Positions 1 through 11,500 of a stretch of DNA of 64,000 nucleotides are shown one piece after another (positions within the stretch are counted from its first letter, which is position 1; each line of letters starts with the position of its first letter). A model generated the notes under the pieces. It saw only the letters and a program-made list of their open reading frames with translations, had not been told where the DNA came from and searched no databases. Source of the stretch: Telmatactis stephensoni (taxonomy: Eukaryota; Cnidaria; Anthozoa; Actiniaria; Isophelliidae); contig JALIZF010001760.1 in the NCBI GenBank assembly GCA_029948255.1, positions 186,001-250,000 on the forward strand, read 5' to 3'. The translations under genes were made by a program, and so were the position numbers.

Positions 1-59
1 CAAGTGCTGGAATACATTTGTAGACTAAACCAAACTAAACGATATTGTCCACTTGAAAT

Positions 60-169
60 ACCTGTTTGTATCACTATAATACTTCCAGGTTTAACATGTG
101 GACTAGATGACTGTGCTTTTAATCTTTGCCATGCAGCTGTAGTGTGTTGTGGCTGTGATGGTGACAAGC
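60..169 (+). repeat. Duplicated ~110-bp segment, copy 1
   Basis: The stretch containing acttccaggtttaacatgtg is nearly identical to 4399-4509, with only a few differences by eye; weaker similarity continues on both sides. It is open in one frame (TCGLDDCAFNLCHAAVV...), but neither copy has a convincing donor site and I recognise no domain. It may be a dispersed repeat or a duplicated exon remnant. Confidence 0.6.
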
Positions 170-265
170 AAGCACAACAATTTGATACAACAAATTTGAT
201 TAAACATGATACCATGATCATGGGATCCATTGTTTCAAGAGGGAGGTTTAATGTCTAACATCCCT

Positions 266-371
266 CCTCCATGAATAGAATGAGGGAGATTTAGAGCTGC
301 ATTTGCCTCATACATCGTTAATGAGGGAAAATTTAATCATTCTTAAATTTCCCTCATTGCTATTCATGAGG
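266..371. mobile_element. Short hairpin element (MITE-like)
   Basis: About 30-bp imperfect arms (266-294 and 341-371) carry catgaatag and gagggaaattta in inverted order. The element lies just upstream of the first Tudor exon. Confidence 0.5.
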
Positions 372-468
372 TACAGTGCAACCAACATACAGCCTAATAA
401 TAGGTGGCAGTTGTGTTTATCATGCTCTGTTTGACAACCATGTACAATGTATATATTTTGTTTACCAG

Positions 469-3400
469 GACAAGTTGCTAGCCCTTGAGATTAGCATGCT
501 GTCATATTTCGCTGAATCATCTGAAGGTATTAAAACAAAATTACTAAATAAATTCAGTCTAAATCATTTGTGTAACCAATGCATACAGTGCATAGGTGTT
601 TTTTGACAGATTATTTAGGGGTCACAACATCTGCAGAGGCAGATTAAATATTTGGGGTACAACAGTGGAATTGTAGGGTTGACAATTAAAATGACTTTTA
701 ATGACATTTCTCCAAGACAGTACAGTTGAGTCTATGTTGTTGGTGTGCTTGTTTGCTTATGTTTTAAAACATTTTAAAATCTATTTTCCTAACAGAAGCA
801 TCACCTTCACCAAATGCTGGTGAAGTGTGGGCCATCAAGTCTAGTGAACTCCATGCTGATGACCAATATTACAGAGTTAAAGTACTGTCAATACAAGACC
901 AACAAGCAATGTTAGAATTTGTTGACTATGGGGACACAAGACAAGCACCAGTATCTGCTCTTAAAACATTGCCAGCTAGATTTTTAGATTTACCATTCCA
1001 AGTAAGGCATTATAATGTATATACACACACCAACCACACTAACTACTTATTAAAAACGCTGGCTAACCTTTCACCAACCACTTGCCAACCACTATTTTAT
1101 CAACCACTTACCATCTACTTGCCAAACACTTACCAAGCACTTGCCAACCATTTGACAACCACTTACCAACCACTTGGCAACCATTTGACAACCACTTACC
1201 AACCACTTGGCAACCATTTGACAACCACTTGCCAACCACTTGACAACCACTTACCAACCACTTGACAACTACTTACCAAGCACTTGACAACCGCTTACCA
1301 ACCACTTGACAACCACTTACCAACTACTTGACAACTACTTACCAACCACTTGACAACCACTTACCAACCACTTGACAACCATTTACCAACCCACTAACCA
1401 ACCACTTGACAACCACTAACCAACCACTTGACAACCACTTACCAACCACTTGACAACCATTTACCAACCCACTAACCAACCAGTTGACAACCCACTCACC
1501 AACCACTTACCAACCACTTGACAACAACTTACCAACCACTTGACAACCACTTACCAACCACTTGACAACCATTTACCAACCCACTAACCAACCACTTGAC
1601 AACCCACTCACCAACCACTTCACAACCCACTAACCAACCACTTGACAACCCACCATCCAACCACTTGACAACCCACTTACCAACCACTTGACAACCCACT
1701 AACCAACCTCTTGCTATCCCTTCAACAACCACTTGCTATTGTGTTCCCAGTTTTGAAATTTGCACAGACTATAGTTTGTTCATTTGAAGTATATTTATTC
1801 CTGGCCATTGAAGATAGTAATTTTTTATTTCAAGGCTTTTACCATATCACTTCATGAAATACCAAAGACCAAGAAACCCCAAGTACTAGATAAACTGAAA
1901 CACCATGTACTAGGCAAGGCACTAGTGGCAGAAATCATTCACAGGTATTAATCTTAAAACCCTTAAGGGTGTACTGACATATAAAAATGGCCCGTTGCTA
2001 GGGAAATTTGAAAATGCTCTAAAATGCCACCAAATTGTCATATCGCTTTTATATTTTGTAGTTTGTCTTCCCTGAGGGAACTTTCGCATTTTATGACGCC
2101 ATTGCATGACGTCATCATGTGACGTCATAGATACAGTAAAAAGCTATACTTTTTTTCAGCACTGTATATTTGAGAATTTAAAATGCATTATTTTAATCTT
2201 GAGACCAAGGTGCATAGAATCGAGCATGGGTTTTAAGAATGGTTTCCAAATAAGCCTTTTAGGATTTTTTGAACGTCAAAAATGATCGATTTATGCCAAT
2301 AACTTTCGTGTTTCTCAATTTTTCACAAATCCCATGCTCGGCTTTGAAGAAAAGCATGTAAAGAATATAAATATTGAAAAAACACTTCATTTTGATGAAA
2401 TTCGCCAAAGATTATAGCTTTTTAAAGAAACCGGAAGTAAAGTGCCCCGCGCATGCGCAATAAGAACGAAAATGAGTCCTTTTTGTCAGGTGTGCGCCGC
2501 TCTACCAGAAGTTAAATGATTCGCGCCAAAAACGCGCACGCATGCGTCTATTCAATTTTGCTGGCCAAAATAAGACCCTATTTTGCATAGCAACTGTTGC
2601 ACAGCAACGATATATGTCAGTACACCCTTAATATCTCAACGTGCTTTTACTGACATTACTTGCCTATCTTATTTAAACTTGATTCAAGCAATTTTTTCAG
2701 AAACTGTGTTAAATTCTGGCCAATTTGCAATCTTTTTTTTTTATTATAAATTTGCCCATTCCAAATAATTATTGGACCTAGTCAACTATTAAATAAATGA
2801 ATGTTTGGTTTCCATAGAATACACACATATACATGGAATAAATTAAAACAAAATTGTGTTTATTAATCAATGATATTTTTTTCTTATTGGTACAATGTTG
2901 TCCAAACCATTGTAAAAGGCTTGGGTATGCTCATCACAAATTTTAAAAAATGCCCCTAAAAAATACCCGAAGTCTTTTAACCCTTTCGCTACTGGGGATT
3001 TTTGAGGTTTTTACGCGATTTTGAGGTCATAATCGATTTGTGTATTTTTTCGCCTGCTTACTGGAGTAACCATAGAAACTTCTGCTGTTTTGTACTATTG
3101 AGGGCTCAAGTTAACCGGTTGAAACCAGTTTGAAGCGGTAGCGTTTTTGGTCGAGTGATGATGGCGTTTGAAAGTCCAGAAAACTTGGATTTCTGTGAAT
3201 TTTCGAGCCTTTTTTCGCCTTTGGTTCCTACTGGCTGGGCATCATTAAGCCTGGAAGTAGCAGAGAGCTTACTTGCCATAAGAATTCGTCAAGGTGTAAC
3301 ACTTCGTAGGCATTTTGACTCGTAGCTTTGACTGGGTGAATTTTGAGTGGCGCCAAGACGAAGTGTGCTTTGAAGCTCGTCCAAGGGGAATTTCTCGGAC

Positions 3401-5541
3401 CTGCCATGGCATTTTTTGGGAGTTGTGACGATTGAGGAACACAGCAAGCGCGAAATTTGGGCAGAATTCCGAGGGGGCTCGAGACTTGACTAAAAACTCT
3501 AAAAGATGGAGGGAAGGGCTGTGGCTGTCGCGTAGGAGCTGAATTACCCAGAATGCATTTAGGTCGTAAAAGTCCCAAAACACGTGCTTGCAAAATGGCC
3601 ACAATGAATCAGCCGCAGCTGTGTCCGTGAAAGGAAAAGAAGGCCAAAAAGTCCATGAGAACACAAGACTAGGACTGAATTTGGTTGTTAATGCTGTTTC
3701 GTGTGCAGGAAAGGATAATTTGTTGAGAAAAATTGAGGTCCAAAATGTGTGATTTTCAAGGATGAAAATTGAGCCCAAAATGGTGATTTTTTTCCTTTCC
3801 TTGCCTTGAAATGACGAATTTCTGCAGAAATCGCCAGTTGTTTCACAATGTTTAATTTTCAAAACTTGACTCATTTACTAGAGTTTACTTTCGTACCAAA
3901 GTTGAGTTTGAGTTGTCCTTTTTTAGGAAGAAGTAATTTTTTAGACGAGTAGAATTTTTACGGCCGGTTTCGAGCGCTGTAGGAGCGAAAGGGTTAAGAA
4001 GGGCATGGTTGGACGATTTTTAATCCCTAAGAGATACCAGCAGTAACAAGCTAATGAGCATTTATTATTATTATGAACATAAAATTGAATGGTCAACATG
4101 CTTTTGTTGGGCAAATTTCTTTCATTTGAGAACAAGATAATTAGCGATAGGTTCATTTGATACCCTAAGAGAGACCAGGAAATGCTAAAACTCTAAACTT
4201 CAATATTTTAACAGCCTAAAAGATACGACAAGCACACCTGATCCTTTTACAATGGAGTCCGTCGCCACCCCCCAAACCCACTCCCCCCCCCCAGCCAGCC
4301 ATGTGGTTGTCATTCTTTGAACCATGAAAAATATATTGTGCTAAATTGTGTATTTAACTGATAACTAAATACTTTCACATTGTCCACCCATAAGATTACC
4401 TGTTTGTGTCACTCAATAAACTTCCAGGTTTAACATGTGGACTAGATGACTGTGCTTTTAATCTTTGCCATGCAGCTGTAGTGTATTGTGGCTGTGATGG
4501 TGACAAGCAGGCACAACATCATGTACATTTAGTAACTAAACATGAAAGGATTTTCATATATTTCAAGTGCAATACTTACTTACATTGGATGTAGAGATTA
4601 AACAGAAATACTCAAAAAAATACTGTAGAAATACTCAAAAACCAAAGGCATTGGGTTAGAATTGGCCACATTTGAGATATCAAGATTCCTAGCATGATAA
4701 CGAGGCTCACAGGAGTAAACTGCTGACATAACCACCTAGCAGAAAGAGAAAAAGTGTGTAAGATATTGGAAGTTACATAGAAATTAGTAGAAATTTGATT
4801 TCTGACCTAAAATCACGAATAATGTGCCATTGGATCAAAAGGTCATCATTAATCATTTGAATAAAAAGTGACACATTTTTTGTGATTTTAGCTCAAAAAA
4901 CTAGTTTCTACTAATTTCTACATATTTATTTCCAATATTATGCACTTAGGGCCTCCACAGACGAGATGATTAGTTGTCGACAACTATATTTTATTGACAA
5001 CTAAATGTGGTCAACAACCAAAAAACATTGTCTGTGGGACAAGTAGTTGACAACTAAATGCAAAAATTTTAAGTTGTAAACAACTAGCAGTTTCCCTTCT
5101 GAAAAAGGGAAACTGCTCAGTTGTCAACAACAGATTGTTATCGACAATTTCACGTCCAACCATTTTTTCTCCTCTGTGGGGATGAATCGTTTAGTTGTCA
5201 ACAACTATCATAATCTGCATTGTCTCTCAGCATGCGTAGAGAAGGCTAGTTCCCAAGCTCTCCCTGATTTTGCATAGTTATCGACAACAAACTATCTAGT
5301 GTGTGGAATGCTTCATTGGATCAGTTTATTGTATGGTTTGCCTACACAATTTGACATCAATTTAAAACAGGTATTGAAAATAGTCTGTGTTCATCTTTAA
5401 AGGCTGTTATATTTTTGCAGAACACAGAATAAATTGGAAGTGGAAATTTATGATACTTCAACAGAACAAGATATTAATATTAATGAAGTTATGCGGTCAC
5501 TTATCATCCCAGACGAAGATCTAGTGCCAGCCCTTCCAAAG
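469..5541 (+). CDS. Tudor module 1 of the multi-Tudor gene (exons 469-526, 796-1001, 1835-1944, 5421-5541)
   Basis: The core reads GEVWAIKSSE ... YYRVKV ... EFVDYGDTRQ, then LPFQ|AFTISLHEIP across the 1001/1835 junction, and ends with VEIYDTSTEQDININEVM, the usual end of the SN-like half. The intron after PFQ is phase 0 and sits at the same domain position as in module 2. The residue after DYG is Asp. In sDMA-binding Tudor domains this position is Asn and contacts the methylarginine, so ligand binding by this module may be weak (inference). Its last intron (1945-5420) is the longest and holds at least five inserted elements. Confidence 0.87.
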
Positions 5542-8500
5542 GTGAACAAGATAAATACTAATGTATTATAATAATTATTGCTGTGAGTGAAGTGAGTAGC
5601 AACACTTATCTTGCTGTGGGATTCCTGTTCTATGCTGTAGGTGGGCACATATGGAGAGCAATGAGTCATCACATAACCTAATTTAGAAAATGGCAAGTCA
5701 CAGCACAACATGGTTACAACAAGAATTTTAAATATTTTATAGACATTGATGCACTGATCCAAATGGTTGTTGCAGTATAAAGAAACAAAGTATCTTTATG
5801 AAAGTGAAGATGTTTTAAACCTGTATTGATACAGTCAGAGTATGGGGCAGTCAATTTTACACTCCTACAACATCTGTTATATCATTATCAAGTGGTCAGT
5901 TCGAAAGTAGCATCCACGTGGACGTCAATCAAATCACTCAACCAATACCAATAGCAAATCTCAAGAAAAATGCCTCGAATTTGCAAGGAAAGTTGAGATA
6001 AATATAAACTTTAAATGTATACATTAGTTAACTTTTATTGTAAATTCAAGGCATTTTTTGGGAATCGCAATTTGTATCGGTTGAATGATTTGATTGATAT
6101 CCGTCTGAATGCAAGTTTCCAGTGGGGTTTCAATTGAGTCACAGGTCGCACTTCAACGATAACAGTAATAATTGCTTTGATGGTAAAATAAGGCTATATT
6201 TTCAGAAGTGTTATTGTTGCATCTGTTGGTCCCAGTCACCATAGATTATAACCTATCTATTATTAATATCATACAGATTGGTAACCAAGTAGAGGCTAGA
6301 GTATCACATATAACAGATACAGGCAGTGTGTTTGTACAAATACCTGGTGCAGGCTTGAATCGCCTGGAGGAACTCATGACTGATATCACAGAACACTACT
6401 TCAAGGTATCCACACAGTGTAATTACTGTTCACACTTTTGTAATTCATGACTTTACTGTTCGTTTTCTTTTCCCTCTAGTTTCTACTATCATGTGCTTTT
6501 ATTCATCAACCCTTAATGTGTTCCCAACATCTAATATTTTTGTTTCGCATATCACTGGCTCATTTCTGAATAAAGATAAAGAGTCCTTATTTATGCCAGC
6601 AGCTTGTAAACTTAAGGCCAGTGGTAATATATTTTCCCTCTGTATCTACACAAAGTAGAGAGAAGTCAAAACAAGTGTATAAAGTCACATTGTGTGGTTC
6701 CAAAAAATTTCCATACCCCCCCCCCCCCCCCCCATCCTCTGGAACTTGCATTTTTCTTCCATACAAACTCCATAATTTTGTTCTTTCTCTCTTTCTCTGA
6801 CCGGGCCCTCTCCTGCAGAATTTCCAATTCCCTCTGTAATTGGGGTATGAATATTTTCTGGAACTACATATTAGATTGAAGTAGCATAGGCCACCCACTA
6901 ATTAAATAAGTCAGATTTGTCTTTGTCCCATTCACTTTTTGCACATTCTTTTCCCTAACATTTTTCCATTACCTTCCATCCACTCTTTCATGTTGTTCAC
7001 TAACTTCATATTCCATCTTTTCATCTTTTTTTTTTGTTTTTGTTTTTTCCTTTAATTTCATAGCACATTTGAAAACTGTATTGTTGAATTTGCACTTTAC
7101 AAATAAATTATTATAACTTAATTATTATTATCTGTCTCCTTTATTTTTCTACCCCTGTCGTGCATCTATAGCTTAGTATTTTATTTTTAGAGCACCAAAG
7201 CTGCAGAGTTTGTGTCTAATCCAACAGTAGGCAAAATCTGCTGTGCTAAATGTTCTGATGGTTCATGGTACAGAGCAATTATCTTGCAACAAGTTCCTGA
7301 CAGGAAAGTCAAGGTTCAGTGTGTAGATTATGGAAACACAGAAACACTACTTAGGACAGCACTAAGGGAACCTACCAAAGCAAATGAACATGTTAACTTA
7401 CTTCCATTCCAGGTACATTATAAGTATTGCTTTGCTACTTCTTTAGCCTAGTAACCATCATCATCATCATCATTGGCCACTGCTAATACCATCATCAGTA
7501 CTGCTGGTGGCACTATCATCAGAGCAGTTTTTTAGTATGACCAGGAAACAACAAGGTCATCGCATGGCACGGTTATGGCAGGAATTGCAAACTTTAGGGC
7601 ACTAGCTTTGTCACGGTACGTCATGATAAGTTTCCCACTCATAAGAAAACTGCTCTGACTATCTCTACTACTTATTCACTACCACTAAAAATATAAAAAC
7701 ATTGACAATGTTACATGGATAATATCACTAATTAAATATCACCACAATGCTGATAGCCCTCAGCAACTACCAACTACTGTACTTCAACAGCATCATCATC
7801 ATTACTATCAGACTACTAGCACCATACTACACCAAGAAGCCGTCACTGTTATGATAATACCACATGATGTACCAAAATATATAAAGTTTCAATTGTTCAT
7901 CATTCACAGTACATAATGCGCACGTGAGTACAGCTTAGAGGTGATTTCATGGAATATGGACCACCATGCAGATCAGTGTCAGTTGTGATTATGGAAACAT
8001 TCAAAATTTATTCCGTAACATACAACGCTGTAACTATGCCATCTCCCAAGTCATACTACTCCAACTGACAATATTCATGTTTGAAATTTTAGGCCATTGA
8101 GTGTCGTCTTCATGGACTCAAGGAAGTAAGTTAAAACTAGTAGAATGGTGTTCAGTTGCGGATTGCTGAATGTTGTTGACCTATAGTTCTTGCTGTATAT
8201 CAACTACCAATAAGACTGCTTGTATTGCTAATGGTTGTTACATTGATTTATTAGGAATCATGGTCTACTGAGAAAACAGCCAAAATGAATGAACTTGTTT
8301 CTGAGGATGTTGTTCTTGAGGTAAAAATTATTACAAATTTGCATGGACAGGGCAAAGGGAGGCCAAGGGAGAGAGAGGTTGGAACAGTATGTACCTCTCC
8401 ACAAATCAAACAAGTTATTACATGATGAGCAATATACCTGGGTTTAGTGAATGTAGTGAAAAAATGTCTGGACATCGATCTAAAAGTGACTTAGGTCATT

Positions 8501-11500
8501 TTCATAGATAACCCTTCAATTAAATAGTAATAAAGACAATACTGTTAACAACACTTCCAATATACCTTTTGAACATTTTGACGCTCCACATTTAAAAGTA
8601 ACTTTGTGTAGAATTTGTATCTAGTGGTCACTCTGCTTGTAGAAAAAAAATCTTACTAGCAACTAAAAAGTTGACTTGGAGCCCTGATGTATATTTCCAA
8701 AACTTTATATTTATGACCAGTAAGGCAGATGACTTAATGAAACTAACAACCAGATGGCTTCCATACACATCTGCCTGATTTAAGCCTGAAAGGTGAACAA
8801 TTAGAATTGGTTCCAAGTTGCAGCCTTTACTTCTGTGTTGTTTGTTATTCAGGTAACAAAGCAAGATAAGATACCCATTGTAAAGCTGTATCTTACAACT
8901 GAAGATGACCAACAAATCAACATTTTAGAGTTTATCCAGGATGAAGTATCCTCTCCAAGGTTAGTGTAATAAATTCTGTGAGCAGGATATATGTAATGTA
9001 GTACTTGTAGTCTGGTAAAGCAGACTGTTTGTTTGTTTGTTTTAAATGTGTTATGACTGTGAACTTTGACTGTGATCAATAATGGGTTCATCCACCCAAG
9101 CACTCATATCAGGGTCCCCTATTCTTGGTTTGCATGTGACATCATCAAAAAGCTAAAATCTAAACTATTCATCACACGAAACTGTTTCCTAGATATTTTG
9201 TTTATATCATTAAGAAAAGTCCTCACACAAAAAACTGAGTTCTTTCAATGAATGGTTTTCGATTTATTGCGAGTCAATTTCTGTCACGCAACACTGTCAC
9301 GTATATCGTAAAGACGCAGAAATATAGGCAAATGTGATTCAAATCGTACGACTTTAACTTTGTAAGTGATAAATAAGTGTGTTTTGGTGAATATTTGCAT
9401 AGAAAACATGAATTATAGCGATATTAATGTGATTTTGGTCCTTCGTGTTACTGTCCGCCATGTTGGTGTACAAAGGTTGTGCACCAAGATGGCGGACCCA
9501 TACATTTCACACCAAACAACGAAGATATTTGATCGCTCGTATCTCGTTATCAAAATATTCTTATGACTAAAAATTTCGTATAGATACAAACCTTCAAAGT
9601 TACTTTTTTTGATGCAAGACATTTTATTCAAAAATATTCTATATTAAGCCCGAAAAATTTTATGATGACGTCAGTGCAAACCAAGAATACCCCTTTGCAA
9701 AATGAATGCATGCAAAAATATTTGGTCTTTTCACGCATCACGGATAATATTAAAAAATCTCTTTCATGTTCACAAAAAAATCAAAAGTTGCTTTCATGTG
9801 GACGCAAAAAGATTTTAGACCTTAAATCAGCCATTCATGTTTCATGCAAAAGGTATAAGGGACCCTGTCATGTGTGCCATCTGTTGTAAATACTAGACCT
9901 TTTAACAGTGAATCTTGCACTGTACTGTGTAGGAGTGTCATAAATGATTCAATGACCTCAGACCAAACAGACAAAGAGTCATCATCTCAAGAAGATGACC
10001 AAGACGACTTCTCTCCAAACCTACCACCACCCATCATGCTTTCTAGACCATGGGTTGATGTCACAATATCAGATATTGTAGATCCAGGACACTTTATGGT
10101 AAGAATTGAAACTAAATAGGGATTAGGATGCTAAACTGCAGGCCCTATCTCTCCACACTTCACCACATGCACTGGAGGGACCTTAACGAACCCACACTAC
10201 TATCTGGGTCCAGGGGGACTCCTATATATATGAGGGCGGGGATGCTCATCAGAAATTTCCAAAATGATTCCTAAAAGGTACCTGAGTATTATCCTGGTAT
10301 CCTGGTGGGAGTGGCAACAATTGATTTCTACCCCTAAAATGTACTAAATCAAAACAAAATTTGAAGAATCCAAAAAATAAAAACTCCAATTATCAATGTG
10401 ATCAAAAGACACAAGTCAGATCATTAAAATCATCCCATTAATGCTTATTTTAGGTATTTTGTTTACCAAAAAACATGCACCCTTAAAGGTACCAGACCAC
10501 TGATTTTGACCCCTAAAAGGTATGACAAGCATCCCTGCCCATTTCGAATCAAAGTGTTCTTTCTTTCTTTCTCTCCCCCCCCCCCCCCCCCCCCCCGAAT
10601 ATTTGGGAAGAGTAGGCCACGAAGTTACCAGCTGGGCCCATAACAACTTTTGCCCTATCTCAAAACCCTCTCTTTTCATGACCCGTTATTATAATGTCCT
10701 AAACTAAACATGTCCCAAAGTAAAACGTCTCAGCATAAATGCTGTGAAACCATGTGCTACCTTCTGCCTTTACCTTGTTTGACATCAATGTCTATAAGAA
10801 GAAAGAGAGAGAAACAGAGTAAAGAAAGCATTATTAAACATAATTGAATGCCTCCGTGAAAATGGTCTTAGCTAATTTTTGATAACAGGCATTGATATTT
10901 TGGGATAGAAAAGTTTATTTAATAATGCCATTTAGACCAAGAAACTAGAACAAAGTCACTTAAGCCAGATTCTTTGGCGCCTCTTCAATTGTGATCATAT
11001 CTTAAAGTTTCAGCCATTGAAAATGATTAAAAGTTTAGAAGAATTAACCGAGCAGATGTCAGATCACTACAAGGTTCGTAGTTACAGTTTCAGTCTTGGA
11101 ATCCCAACTAACCATCTAACGAGATTTGTTTGAATATGATTTTGTGTTTTCTAGAAATCAGAAACAGAACATTTAGTAAGTCCAAGGAATGGAGACTTGT
11201 GTGCAGTACGCTATGATGATGGCCAGTATTACAGAGCTGTTGTCAAAGCTGTGCTATCTCCACAACAAGTAAGGAGCCAAATGTTGTAATATAATTTGTG
11301 TCTGCCTGGTTCCTGCATGTCTGTCTGTCCGTCTGTCTGTCTGTCTAAACTTGCTTGTTCACTAGAACTGTTATCAATTTTGTGATAGACAATTCCTAAA
11401 TGGACTTCCTGTGGCATTCAAAATTCCGATCTTCCTGGCTCCCTGTTACCACAGAACTCCATTGAAGCAGTAGCTGAAAGGAAGGTTAAATGTGTAAATC

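Noticed and set aside
825..1265. 146-residue plus frame
   Set aside because: Only the first 59 codons are the Tudor exon; beyond the donor at 1002 the frame runs into a minisatellite.
3228..3874. Two overlapping minus-strand open frames of 124 and 201 residues
   Set aside because: They lie wholly inside a piggyBac-like MITE, show no transposase or other domain, and are not kept in the truncated copy at 33316.
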